From the NCBI GenBank assembly GCA_018818065.1, contig JAHISV010000010.1, forward strand, positions 78,621 to 142,620: 64,000 nt of DNA. Direction: 5' to 3'. Source of the DNA: Bacteroidota bacterium (GTDB lineage: Bacteria; Bacteroidota; Ignavibacteria; Ignavibacteriales; Melioribacteraceae). This document shows positions 1-9,542 of the stretch, one piece after another (the first letter of the stretch is position 1; every line of letters begins with the position of its first letter). The translations under genes were made by a program, and so were the position numbers. The notes under the pieces were generated by a model that worked only from the letters and a program-made list of their open reading frames with translations, made no database searches and was not told the origin of the DNA.

Positions 1-1
1 C

Positions 2-1240
2 GCATCATTCCCATGCCATAAACATTTAATTAAATACCTTGAAGATGGCACTATACATCATATTGAAGGCTCTATGAACGGCCCTCTGGGACGTTTTACT
101 ACCGAAGGCAATATGAATGGGGTTGGCGTGTTAAGATCGCATGGCGGGCGCTATCAATCTGTTCAGGATGGTGAAGTGCATATAGATATAGCGGTAATTG
201 CAGCTCCGACTGCTGATCCGTTCGGTAATTCAACCGGTGACCGCGGCCCGGCTGCTTGCGGTTTATTGGGTTTCGCCCTGGCAGATTCCGAGTATGCTGA
301 TAAGGTAATTGTTGCAACGGATAATCTTGTTCCATTCCCCTGTTATCCATGGCAGATACAAGGTAATAATGTTGATTATGTTGTGGAAGTTGAAACACTT
401 GGCGATCCATCAAAAATTGTTTCCGGCACTACTCAGGTTACCAAAAGCCCTGACAGACTTTTAATAGCAGAGTACGTTGCTGATTTCTTTGAGAAAGCGG
501 GAATATTGAAAGATGGATTCTCCTTTCAGGCAGGTGCCGGCGGCACAAACCTGGCATTCGCGTTAATCCTAAAAGAGAAAATGATCGCGCAGAATATCAA
601 AGCTCGTTTCATTCGCGGCGGATCAACGAAGTATCTTGTTGAGATGCTGGAAGAAGGTTTAACAGATTATATCCTTGATGGTCAGACATTCGATCTCGAA
701 GGTGTTCGCTCCATGCGTGAAAACCCGGGGCATGTTAACACTTCCCCGTTTACCAGTTACAATTACCATGGTAAGGGTAACTTCGCCTCAATTATTGATG
801 CTGTAGTTTTGGGTGCGACTGAAGTTGACATTAACTTTAACGCTAATGTTGTAACACACAGTGATGGCTATCTTTTACATGGAATTGGCGGATGGCAGAA
901 TTGCTTATTCTCCAAATGTACTATTCTTGCTATTCCATCTTTCCGTGACAGAATTCCTGTTATTGTTGATGAAGTTACAACCGTTACTGGTCCCGGTGAA
1001 TTGATAGATGTAATTATTACTGAGCGTGGAATAGCTATTAACCCGAATCGTAAGGATTTGCTAAAAGCTGTTAAAGGAACTGACCTGCCAATAAAAACTA
1101 TCAAAGAAATTTACGAAGAAGTTAACCAGATATGCGGCGGAGCGCCTGCAAAACCAAAAGTAAACAAAGACAAAGTTGTGGCCGTTATCAAATGGGTTGA
1201 TGGAACTATTCTTGACAGTGTTTTTGAAATAAAGAAATAA
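2..1240 (+). CDS. citF: Citrate lyase alpha subunit (citrate CoA-transferase), 5' truncated by window edge
   Basis: CitF swaps the acetyl group on the citrate lyase acyl carrier protein for citrate (EC 2.8.3.10), so that CitE can cleave the citryl-ACP to oxaloacetate and acetyl-ACP. The reading frame is open from base 2 and reads ASFPCHKHLIKYLEDG before the first in-frame ATG at 74, so the gene starts outside the window and the ATG is internal. Family hallmarks seen: HIEGSMNGPLG near the visible start, the glycine-rich FQAGAGGTNLAFAL stretch, IRGGSTKYLVEMLEEG, and a C-terminal GIAINPNRKDL block typical of class II CoA-transferase-like subunits. The remaining subunits would be expected upstream, outside the window. 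Family assignment is very likely; activity is inferred. Confidence 0.93.
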   Translation, partial: ASFPCHKHLIKYLEDGTIHHIEGSMNGPLGRFTTEGNMNGVGVLRSHGGRYQSVQDGEVHIDIAVIAAPTADPFGNSTGDRGPAACGLLGFALADSEYADKVIVATDNLVPFPCYPWQIQGNNVDYVVEVETLGDPSKIVSGTTQVTKSPDRLLIAEYVADFFEKAGILKDGFSFQAGAGGTNLAFALILKEKMIAQNIKARFIRGGSTKYLVEMLEEGLTDYILDGQTFDLEGVRSMRENPGHVNTSPFTSYNYHGKGNFASIIDAVVLGATEVDINFNANVVTHSDGYLLHGIGGWQNCLFSKCTILAIPSFRDRIPVIVDEVTTVTGPGELIDVIITERGIAINPNRKDLLKAVKGTDLPIKTIKEIYEEVNQICGGAPAKPKVNKDKVVAVIKWVDGTILDSVFEIKK

Positions 1241-1248
1241 TATACCAA

Positions 1249-1278
1249 AGAGGTCCATTCACCCACGAATGGACCTCT
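1249..1278. terminator. Strong stem-loop after citF
   Basis: A perfect 12-bp stem with a 6-base loop (ACCCAC) begins 9 bases after the citF stop. There is no T-run on the plus side, so it is either a weak terminator or an mRNA-stabilising hairpin. Convergent genes lie on each side, so a bidirectional role is possible. The remaining bases up to 1438 hold no gene I can support. Confidence 0.5.
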
Positions 1279-1438
1279 GAATCAGCACCACTCAGCAATA
1301 TTTCTATTAAATCTCACTAACCCTTTTGGTGTTGGGATCATCATCGGCAACCACAAATTCATTATTTTCAGTTCCAATAGCAGTGCACTTATAACTGTTA
1401 TCAACACAAGAATTTTGTCACAAGCTACTATGTTCTAT

Positions 1439-2926
1439 TTAATTTTCCGGTTTGTATCTTACCAATCCACCCCCGGTAGCCAACCAGATATTGCCAGCCC
1501 TGTCTGACTTAATATCATAAATATGGTTAGAGACTAAAAATGAATTCCCTGAAGTAAAGTGTTTAACAATATTTCCATCTGAATCAAGCTTGTATAAACC
1601 GTTAGCTGTTCCTACCCATACACTCATAAAATCTAAATTTATTGAGTAAATGGGTTTATCATGCAGAGATATTTCTCTCCATGTATCAGACTCATCCTTC
1701 AGGTATAGCTTACCTATGTGATTACCATCCGGAACAGTTAATTGGGCCGCTGTATATATTCTATCAATACCATCGTAACCGGCAATTGCAGTTATTTTAT
1801 TTGTTATAAATCCAGCATTCTCACTGTTGTAGATAACAGAATAAGTGCCATAAGTCTGATGGATAAGAATTCCACCATCATCAGTACCAATTGCTAACCT
1901 GTTCCTGAATTCCTTAACGCAGGAAATATGTTTAGAGGGCAACTTGGCATTAATATTCTCCTCAATTTCCAAGCCATTCTTTCCATAAGAAACAAGTCCT
2001 CCTCCTGCCCGTAAACCAATATAGAATTTTTCGTGCTCCGGGTAGTAATCACTGAAAAAATCAATATCGCCAACAATACTAGACGGAAGAATCGAGTTCT
2101 CAGCAGTAAATAACTCCATTTGTCCATCTTTCACAACCACCAGCCCATAATTTGTACCAATTAAAATTTTATTGTCAGAACCGGATTGAACAGCAGTAAC
2201 ATCCATGGCAGGAAGAAGTGAATTCTTAATATTATAGTTTACCCAGGGACCTGAAGATAAATCAACAACACCAGCATCCATTGTACCAATCCAAAAAGCA
2301 TCAGGGAAATCAAGATCAAGTCCAATTTTAGTTATAAAATTTGTAGGTAAATCGGAATTTTCTCTATTGTAGATTAGCCATATTGTCGTATCAACTAATC
2401 CCCTGTGGACTTCAGTAGATACATTGCTGTACAATAACAAATCTATCTCTCTGGCCCAGTAGCCCATTTTACGAAAAATGATTTTATGTTCACCTGGATA
2501 CAATGATGTTAATAACGCTGGAGTAAACAAACCGGTAGAGCTATCGTCAAGAAAGATTTCAGCCCCATTTGGATTAGTAGAGCAATTAATGCTCGAATAA
2601 AATTCATCTCTGGTGGTAAAATCCAAATTGATAATATCACTCTCATTTTCCTGCAAAGAGATATTAAGAGTGGTATCCAAATAATATGAATGTTTCAAAG
2701 TAATTTCATATTCGTCCGATTCAAGATAAATCAAACTATCCGGAGTTTTCTGTCCCATAATACGGTCATTTAGATAAATTTCGTATCCTGCAGGATTTGA
2801 CGATAAAAACAACCTGCAATTTTGAGGCTCTGGGTCAGGTTTCGACACTGATAATTCCTGATCACAGGAAATTAATATTAGAACAGAGGTCATTAAGAAA
2901 AAAAAAGATTTTATGTATCCAATCAT
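1439..2926 (-). CDS. PEGA-domain beta-propeller lipoprotein (copy 1)
   Basis: Predicted surface or periplasmic lipoprotein. The N-terminus has a hydrophobic segment ending in the lipobox-like LISC, with Cys at about residue 21, followed by a Pro/Asp-rich linker. Two PEGA-type beta domains follow (about residues 37-105 and 112-175), recognisable by NPAGYEIYLNDRIMG and NPNGAEIFLDDSSTG, each leading to a PxSL..YL-type turn. The rest is a propeller of two-component-regulator-propeller type (Reg_prop), with repeats ending in WIGTxxxG or GNIWLATGGGLVRY. Such propellers usually bind ligands or partners; the ligand here is unknown. It is a close paralogue of the next gene upstream (3042-4553) and is last in the module headed by the receptor at 5748-7979. 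Confidence 0.8.
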   Translation of the reverse strand: MIGYIKSFFFLMTSVLILISCDQELSVSKPDPEPQNCRLFLSSNPAGYEIYLNDRIMGQKTPDSLIYLESDEYEITLKHSYYLDTTLNISLQENESDIINLDFTTRDEFYSSINCSTNPNGAEIFLDDSSTGLFTPALLTSLYPGEHKIIFRKMGYWAREIDLLLYSNVSTEVHRGLVDTTIWLIYNRENSDLPTNFITKIGLDLDFPDAFWIGTMDAGVVDLSSGPWVNYNIKNSLLPAMDVTAVQSGSDNKILIGTNYGLVVVKDGQMELFTAENSILPSSIVGDIDFFSDYYPEHEKFYIGLRAGGGLVSYGKNGLEIEENINAKLPSKHISCVKEFRNRLAIGTDDGGILIHQTYGTYSVIYNSENAGFITNKITAIAGYDGIDRIYTAAQLTVPDGNHIGKLYLKDESDTWREISLHDKPIYSINLDFMSVWVGTANGLYKLDSDGNIVKHFTSGNSFLVSNHIYDIKSDRAGNIWLATGGGLVRYKPEN

Positions 2927-3041
2927 AAAATTGCCCCTGCTGTTGCGCGATTACTATGATTTACGGAAGGAGTCTTTACTTCGAAAAACTCCTTCAAAGA
3001 ACAAGTTAACTTGGGTATGTGAATTATTCGTTCCAAAGTAA

Positions 3042-4553
3042 TTACGGCTTAAATCTTACTAAACCACGCCCTGTTGCACACCATATATTACCTGATCTAT
3101 CCAGCACTAAATCGAACACAAGGTTTGAAGGAAGTGGTGAATTTTCCATAGTAATGTGATCAACTTTTTGGGTATGGTTCAATAATTTATAAATTCCGTT
3201 ATTTGTCCCAACCCAGGTAGTTTCGAAAGCATCTACTATTACATTAATTACTGAAAAGTCTAAATTAATTTCCTGCCAGACATTACCATCAGAAGAAAAG
3301 TACAGCATCCCAATCGGGTCATATTGTCCGCGACTCAGCTTAATACCCACATAAAGTGAATAGGTACCATCTTCATATTCGAGGGCAGTAACCCTGTTAG
3401 CAATAAAACCTGCATTTGTACTGTTATACACTGCTTGTACACCGGTGTATCCATTATCGATGTAAACGCCCGCATCGTCAGTACCAACCATAATAAATCT
3501 TGTTTGGAAAGATTCTTTAACTTTCACTCGAGTTGTATTGAGAGATGGAAGATTAGAATTCACATTAGTAAGATTTCCCCAGCTATTATCACTGTAAGTG
3601 ATTATGCCTCCGCTGCCGGTAGCCAGGTAAAACCTGGAAGGATGAATTACAGCCCCGGTAATATATGACAATTGAGCTTCAACATATCCAATATCGTTAA
3701 CATCATGGGCATTTATAGCAGTGTTGGAAGTATTGAAAACATTCCAACTACCATTGTTAAACTCTGCAATTCCCATTATGGTCCCTATTAAAACATTCCC
3801 TTCATTGGCAACTACAACCTTGGAAACATAATTCATCGGTAATGGTGAGTTCACGACATTATAATTTTTCCATGGGACTGTTGATATATCCATTACACCA
3901 AGGTCGAAGGTCGCAATCCACATAACATTGCTTACATCACTATTAATGGCAACAGCATTAAGAGTATTAGAAACCAAATCAGAATTATCAGTATTATAAA
4001 TTAACCATTGTGTAGTATCTTCAAGATTTATATGAAGAGAAGACAAAACATTACTTTTTAAAGTTATGCTCTTAACTTTCGATCTGTAGCCAAGTTTACC
4101 AAATGAAAATGTATGAATTCCGGGAAATAAACCAGTAAGAACAGCTGGTGTATAATGACCAGTTGAGCTGTCGTCAATAAAAATTTCGGCTTCTGCAGGA
4201 ATTGATGTACATTCAACCTTTGAAAAAAATCTTTCCTCAGTGGTCAGATCAACGCCCAAGTCCCTAACTTCGTCATTAGAAACTGAAACTGTAATTGTTG
4301 TATCCAAAAACAGAGTGTGCTTCAATCCAATTTCGTATGAATCCGAATCTAAATAGACTAAACTATCCGGGGATTGTTTACCGGTTATCCTATTATTTAC
4401 ATATATATCGTAACCACTCGGGAAAGTATTTACATATATTTTACTATTTCCCGGTTCCGGATCAGGAGGAGTAGTCGACACTTCTTGATCGCAACTGGCT
4501 AAAAGGAATATTGAAATTATTGAAATTCCTAAAAACTTAATATGGCTGTTCAA
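3042..4553 (-). CDS. PEGA-domain beta-propeller lipoprotein (copy 2)
   Basis: Same architecture as 1439-2926: signal peptide with lipobox (LLASC, Cys at about residue 21), two PEGA repeats (FPSGYDIYVNNRITG and IPAEAEIFIDDSSTG), then a Reg_prop-like propeller with repeated WxGTxxGI and GNIWCATGRGLVRF blades. The two genes look like a tandem duplication: domain order, lipobox context and C-terminal blade are shared, but the loops differ. It lies 113 bases after the DUF4249 gene on the minus strand and probably belongs to the same transcription unit. Ligand or partner unknown. Confidence 0.8.
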   Translation of the reverse strand: MNSHIKFLGISIISIFLLASCDQEVSTTPPDPEPGNSKIYVNTFPSGYDIYVNNRITGKQSPDSLVYLDSDSYEIGLKHTLFLDTTITVSVSNDEVRDLGVDLTTEERFFSKVECTSIPAEAEIFIDDSSTGHYTPAVLTGLFPGIHTFSFGKLGYRSKVKSITLKSNVLSSLHINLEDTTQWLIYNTDNSDLVSNTLNAVAINSDVSNVMWIATFDLGVMDISTVPWKNYNVVNSPLPMNYVSKVVVANEGNVLIGTIMGIAEFNNGSWNVFNTSNTAINAHDVNDIGYVEAQLSYITGAVIHPSRFYLATGSGGIITYSDNSWGNLTNVNSNLPSLNTTRVKVKESFQTRFIMVGTDDAGVYIDNGYTGVQAVYNSTNAGFIANRVTALEYEDGTYSLYVGIKLSRGQYDPIGMLYFSSDGNVWQEINLDFSVINVIVDAFETTWVGTNNGIYKLLNHTQKVDHITMENSPLPSNLVFDLVLDRSGNIWCATGRGLVRFKP

Positions 4554-4666
4554 TTTATACCTCTAAAAAAATTATACATTTGTTTTTCCAATTCTTCCGC
4601 CAGAAAAAATTATTTTATAAACAAACACTTCACTGCTCGAAAATCCCTTGTTTTAAAAAAATACTT

Positions 4667-5647
4667 TTACTCATAAAAAGGATTATAGCCGAAAGATTTG
4701 ATATAGTCGGGTTCCAAAGTAAATGAAGTTTTCTGAATTATTTTGGACCCGAAAATACCGAACCCACCCTCAATATTAGTATAGTCTGATTTGTCAAGCG
4801 AAATAGAATATTCATCCTGAAGATTACCGGAGGAAGAATAATAAGCTGCAAGAAACTGATCAACAATAGTAACTTCAACCTGAAGGAGCATAATTCTAAA
4901 ACCACTTTTAACCGGCATACCTTCTGATATTTTCTGCATGGCTATATCCAGAGCTTCAAGAGAAAAATAACCCGCACCGCCTTGAGTTATTCCTGAATAA
5001 ACAGGTATGTACTCTCCTTCGCTCTCTATATACTCAGAAGGGACTTCTTCGTACCTTCTGGTATCATCATAAGCAAAGTATCTATCATAGATAATCTTAA
5101 ATCTTGGTCTGTAAAACTGCTTATTACTTACAGAACTCCACGCAAGCTCAAACTTATTTTCATATGGTCCAGGTATTTCTCTTGCCGATTCATCAACACC
5201 AACTTCATCAAGGACAAAGTCTATCTTTTTGGGAACATCAGTATAAGATTTTAGTCTGCGCCCATTTTCGAGCAAAGCTTCTATCTCCACCCGTTCTCCA
5301 AAAGCTGGTTTAAAATCATTTGTATAATATATTCCAACTTCATCCAACTGACCGTTCTGTTTTGTTATACTAATCAGTGTATCGGTAAGAATGTATACTG
5401 TATCCTTATACCACATCCTTACATAAGCGCCACTAATAAACATATTCTCTTCATTAATTGAAGGATCAATCCCTTCTACATCATAATTTTGAAGAATAGA
5501 AACGAACTGGGTTGAATCATCCCCGTTTACAATTCCGTTTAAAGTATATTTTTGCCTAAACTCACCTTTAATCAGGATGTCTTCTTCGCAAGAAGAGAAT
5601 ACAACCATCAATGTTAAAAGCGCAAGCAAACCGAATGTAATTTTCAT
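4667..5647 (-). CDS. DUF4249-family lipoprotein
   Basis: 326 residues beginning with a lipoprotein signal peptide (VVFSSC, Cys at about residue 19-20) followed by acidic residues, suggesting export to the outer membrane. The pattern GxxVNGDDSTQFVSI near residue 37-50, an immunoglobulin-like beta-rich body and a C-terminal F(G/S)SK..... Y..GYNPFYE ending fit the DUF4249 family. In Bacteroidota this family is nearly always encoded next to a TonB-dependent receptor with a carboxypeptidase-like N-terminus, as here (receptor at 5748-7979). It probably acts with that receptor at the cell surface, analogous in position to SusD but unrelated in sequence. Substrate unknown. Confidence 0.75.
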   Translation of the reverse strand: MKITFGLLALLTLMVVFSSCEEDILIKGEFRQKYTLNGIVNGDDSTQFVSILQNYDVEGIDPSINEENMFISGAYVRMWYKDTVYILTDTLISITKQNGQLDEVGIYYTNDFKPAFGERVEIEALLENGRRLKSYTDVPKKIDFVLDEVGVDESAREIPGPYENKFELAWSSVSNKQFYRPRFKIIYDRYFAYDDTRRYEEVPSEYIESEGEYIPVYSGITQGGAGYFSLEALDIAMQKISEGMPVKSGFRIMLLQVEVTIVDQFLAAYYSSSGNLQDEYSISLDKSDYTNIEGGFGIFGSKIIQKTSFTLEPDYIKSFGYNPFYE

Positions 5648-5747
5648 TTTTTCACCTGTAATAACTTTAGGAACAAGATTTTCCCGTTCCTTATATGATT
5701 AAATATTTCTTAGCTCTGTATTTTCTGCACGAGTTATTTCCAATAAA

Positions 5748-7979
5748 TTATAACTCTATTTTAATTGTTGCCGAAGGTAAAAATGGCAGCGTATTTACTT
5801 GTTCACCGGTATCCCTATCGAAATAGAAAATATTGGCTCTGTCATAAACGTTAATAATACTTGCACTGAATTGACATCTGATAAAATCGAAATCAAATTT
5901 CTTGGTCACGTTCACATCAAGCCTATGATAATCAGGCAACCTGCCTAAGTTTCTATCACCCAACATCGTATACGGGAAATAAGCAGAAGCAACACTCCCT
6001 GGATTATCGATATCAATCGGACTAAATTTATCGTAGAACCCGATAGTCTGAGTAAATGGGCGTCCCTTGCTGTAATACCACATTCCACTAATAATCCATC
6101 CGGCACCCATATTAATTTCAAGAGATACATTTACAGAATGTCTGGAATCATATCTTGGATGGAAAAGCCATCCATCAACAGTATTATAAACCCAACTAAG
6201 AGTATATGCAGTTGTTAAGTTTATCAGTTCTGTATTAAGATTCACCATGGTTTCCAAGCCATATGATTCCCCGTCACCAGCAACAAAATCATTATCAGTC
6301 GGGAATACTTTTTTCTTATTTATTGTAGCAAGATTATCAATTACTTTGTAATAAACCTCTCCTTGCACAGTCAGTTCTGAAAGCAAATTAAGCTCCAGTC
6401 CGGCGCTGTATTGAGTAGCTTTTGAAGGATCTATATATCCGGGAGTAATTACCCAAGGTTCAAAAAGAGTAATAATATCATCATCATCTGTCAGAGTAAT
6501 TAATTCCTGCTGATAAATACCCCATGATGCCTTAAAAGCAACTTGGGGAATGAACCTATAAGTCATACTAACTCTCGGTTCAATCGCTCCTCCGCCATTT
6601 TTAGAGTACCCTGCCATATTATATCTTATGCCTGCGTCAAGACCAAAATTATCAAAACGAAGCATTTTATACTTAGCAAAAGCTACAATATTGGAACCTT
6701 TGCCGGATACGTCATAAATTCCACCCAGTTCATTCTGCTGGAATAATTTTGTATCCAGGTCACTGAAGTAAAGCCCAAGATTTATTTCATCCTTGGAATC
6801 GTAAACATAAGCAAAATCCATTTTCATGGTAAAATCGGTTAGCTCGTTTCTCTTAGGTCGCGAGTTACTCAACTTTGGAAGCAATTCCCCCTTGAAGTTA
6901 CTATAGCTGAATCCAATCTCAAGAAAAAGAGGGCTTTCAGCTGCAGCAAGAAACCAGTTAAAACCAAATATATTATTGCTCCAGTTAAAATCTTCCTTTA
7001 AAGGACTATCATCAACCATTTCATCGTAACTCAAAAACCCGAAAGCAGTAAATTTTGAAACCGCATCAGGGTAAGGAAGAGTATAATTCAACTTGAATGA
7101 GGCGTCGTAAAAATTAAATGGTGCCGATTTATTCAAGAATTTTTTTAATACTTCAGTTGAGGTGCTTTTACGTCCGGTAACAATAAAAGAACCATTAGGA
7201 ATCGGACCTTCAATTAACATTTTGCCGGTAAGCAAACTGGCTGTAGCGGAGCCGCCAAATTGATTTTTATTACCATCTTTTGTCACCAGATCCAATACAG
7301 ATGATAATCTTGTACCATATTCAGCTGTAAAGCCCCCCTTGTAAAATTCAGCAGAATTGATCATTTCAGGATCGACTGCACTAAATAAACCCATAGCGTG
7401 GAAAGGATTATAAACTGTAACACCATTAAAAAGGACAAGATTCTGGTTACTTGCACCTCCTCTAACGTAGTATCTTGAAGACACATCTCCAGTAGTTTGT
7501 ACACCGGGCTGCGCCTGTAATGATCTGAATACATCCAGTTCCACACCCTGAGGTTGTCTCTCAAGATCCTTCATCGAAATTCTCTGCAACCCGATATCTG
7601 TTGCATTTTCTTCCATTACCCGTGTACCTATTTTCTCAACCGTTTCAAGTTCAACACCACTTGGCGATAACTCAATATCCATATGTGTTACTTTGTTTGG
7701 TTGAACGACAAATCTCAAGGTCTTTGTTCGGAATCCGACATATGAGACCAGTAAAGTATAAGTGTTATTTGCAGGTATGGAAGGAATAAGAAAAAAACCA
7801 TTGGCATCAGTAGATGCGCCAATTCCTAATTCCTTAACAAGAGCATTGCCATAAGGCAGCGACTCTCCTGAAGTTGAATCTGAAACCAAACCTCTAAGCG
7901 TTCCACGTTGCTGACCCATTATCTGTACTGAAAAGATAATAAGCAACAAGAATAAAAGCTTCGAACAATAATATTTCAT
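5748..7979 (-). CDS. TonB-dependent receptor with CarboxypepD-regulatory-like N-terminus (copy 1)
   Basis: Outer-membrane transporter energised through TonB/ExbBD. 743 residues: signal peptide (1-22), a carboxypeptidase regulatory-like beta domain (about 25-115, motif LRGLVSDSTSGESLPYGNA), a plug domain (about 145-235; GGASNQNLVLFNGVTVYNPF and FYKGGFTAEYGTRLSSVLDL) and a 22-strand-type barrel ending in FDRDTGEQVNTLPFLPSATI. The family takes up complexes such as siderophores, peptides or oligosaccharides; the substrate cannot be read from sequence. It heads a minus-strand module with the DUF4249 lipoprotein and two PEGA propellers. A second receptor at 10490-12742 shares domain order and many motifs, so the loci arose by duplication. 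Confidence 0.9.
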   Translation of the reverse strand: MKYYCSKLLFLLLIIFSVQIMGQQRGTLRGLVSDSTSGESLPYGNALVKELGIGASTDANGFFLIPSIPANNTYTLLVSYVGFRTKTLRFVVQPNKVTHMDIELSPSGVELETVEKIGTRVMEENATDIGLQRISMKDLERQPQGVELDVFRSLQAQPGVQTTGDVSSRYYVRGGASNQNLVLFNGVTVYNPFHAMGLFSAVDPEMINSAEFYKGGFTAEYGTRLSSVLDLVTKDGNKNQFGGSATASLLTGKMLIEGPIPNGSFIVTGRKSTSTEVLKKFLNKSAPFNFYDASFKLNYTLPYPDAVSKFTAFGFLSYDEMVDDSPLKEDFNWSNNIFGFNWFLAAAESPLFLEIGFSYSNFKGELLPKLSNSRPKRNELTDFTMKMDFAYVYDSKDEINLGLYFSDLDTKLFQQNELGGIYDVSGKGSNIVAFAKYKMLRFDNFGLDAGIRYNMAGYSKNGGGAIEPRVSMTYRFIPQVAFKASWGIYQQELITLTDDDDIITLFEPWVITPGYIDPSKATQYSAGLELNLLSELTVQGEVYYKVIDNLATINKKKVFPTDNDFVAGDGESYGLETMVNLNTELINLTTAYTLSWVYNTVDGWLFHPRYDSRHSVNVSLEINMGAGWIISGMWYYSKGRPFTQTIGFYDKFSPIDIDNPGSVASAYFPYTMLGDRNLGRLPDYHRLDVNVTKKFDFDFIRCQFSASIINVYDRANIFYFDRDTGEQVNTLPFLPSATIKIEL

Positions 7980-8052
7980 TTAGCTCTCCCAAAAAATAGC
8001 TGTTCTACTATAATTATTTATCTTTGTGTAATGTGTTTATTTGAAAAAAAAT

Positions 8053-9531
8053 CTACCTTTTGTACTTTGTTACTCCCCCATTCATAGACGTGATCCAAGC
8101 TATATTGTTTCCATTTACAAATACTGACGTTAATTCAGCATCCTTTAAATTCGAATTTTGTGTATTAAAAAACTCTTCATTTCCCAAAATTTTAAAAACA
8201 TGAAATCCTCTGGAAGATGAAGCCATAACTTCCCCATTTCCAAAAGAAGCAAATCTGCTAAATTGACTGGGTCTGTTTATGGATTTTATTATTAATTCGT
8301 ATTCAGACCCCTCAACTGGAATAATATAAATACGGGAGTATGCAGTGAAAAGACCAAATCTGGCTGAATACCATATATTATTACTTTCATCAACTTCAAG
8401 ACAATAAATTGATACTGGGTTATATATATTAGTTGAAGTCTTTAGAATTTCAAAATCACCATTACTATACTTGCATAAAATACCAGATTTATATCCCGGT
8501 CCATCATGATCATGAAAAGCTGTGCCAATTAATAATTCATTATTGTTAATAATCTTTAAGGCAGTTACATGTTTTAAATCAATCGACTCCGACTGAAGCG
8601 AATGCCAGTTAGTTCCATCAAACATGGTAACACCATTGCTGGATCCGCACCAGATGTTGTCTTCATCATCAGCAACAACAGAATTAAACTCTGGCGCAAG
8701 AAATTCGTTTCTGTAAGAGTTTTTTATACCATCATTAAAACGAATTAACTGTCCGTCGGTACAAATCCAGAGATCATCACCATGCACTAGTAACTTGTTC
8801 ACATTTGAATTTACCGTACCTAAACTGGCAAGAGAATAAACAGTCCAATCTTTCCCATCATAATTAATTAGTCCATATCCATTTGAGGCAAACCACATTT
8901 CGTTTTTATACTCAACGACATCATTAAAAGAATTTGTTGGTAAATCAGAATTACTAACCGAATAATCAACCCAGGTAGTAGTATCCGATAATATAGAGTT
9001 GTAAGTGGATGTTAACAGTGCCCGCACCAATATATTAGAACTATCAGTTCGATAGTTTCCTTTGGCATACTTTACTTCATATATCCCCGGTGATACGTTA
9101 AAGATCGTTTCCGGGGTAAAAAATCCTGTTTCCTGATCATTAATGAAAATTTTTGCGCTCTGTGGTGTTGAGTTACAAAATATTTTGCCTAAATTCTTAG
9201 GATTAGCATTCAGATCAATAAAAACATTGGTTGATGAAGAATCACTAATAAATACAGTAAAGGTAGAATCACTGTATAATTTTTTCCTAAGGGAGATTAC
9301 ATGCTCTCCCGGCTGGAGAAATTCAATTGTAGTTGGAGTTGTAAAACCTGATATTCTTCCCTCAAAATATATAGAAGCTCCAGGTGGGTTTGAATTAATT
9401 ACCAAAGTTCCACTAAGATTTTCTGTTTTTATCTCGTATCCTGTAAACACCTCTTTGTCACAGCTGCTTAAAAGCAAGCAAAGTAATAGGAGTGGAATTA
9501 AGATATAATATTTATTTTTTCTTCTCATCAA
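8053..9531 (-). CDS. PEGA-domain beta-propeller lipoprotein (copy 3)
   Basis: 492 residues with a classic lipoprotein signal (LLLSSC, Cys at about residue 24), two PEGA domains (NPPGASIYFEGRISG and TPQSAKIFINDQETG) and a propeller with blades such as NIWCGSSNGVTMFDG and IAWITSMNGGVTKYKR at the end. It is more divergent than the pair at 1439-4553 but occupies the same position after a DUF4249 gene (12 bases downstream), so its role is presumably equivalent within the second receptor module. Loops on the blades differ from its paralogues, consistent with a different partner or ligand. Confidence 0.8.
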   Translation of the reverse strand: MMRRKNKYYILIPLLLLCLLLSSCDKEVFTGYEIKTENLSGTLVINSNPPGASIYFEGRISGFTTPTTIEFLQPGEHVISLRKKLYSDSTFTVFISDSSSTNVFIDLNANPKNLGKIFCNSTPQSAKIFINDQETGFFTPETIFNVSPGIYEVKYAKGNYRTDSSNILVRALLTSTYNSILSDTTTWVDYSVSNSDLPTNSFNDVVEYKNEMWFASNGYGLINYDGKDWTVYSLASLGTVNSNVNKLLVHGDDLWICTDGQLIRFNDGIKNSYRNEFLAPEFNSVVADDEDNIWCGSSNGVTMFDGTNWHSLQSESIDLKHVTALKIINNNELLIGTAFHDHDGPGYKSGILCKYSNGDFEILKTSTNIYNPVSIYCLEVDESNNIWYSARFGLFTAYSRIYIIPVEGSEYELIIKSINRPSQFSRFASFGNGEVMASSSRGFHVFKILGNEEFFNTQNSNLKDAELTSVFVNGNNIAWITSMNGGVTKYKR

Positions 9532-9542
9532 TCTCTATTTTT

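Noticed and set aside
99..413. Open frame opposite citF
   Set aside because: Shadow of the conserved citF frame, no own start signal or family.
1280..1438. Short minus-strand stretch with CVDNSYKCTAIG-like pattern resembling a ferredoxin end
   Set aside because: Interrupted by a stop immediately upstream; too short and degenerate to support a gene.
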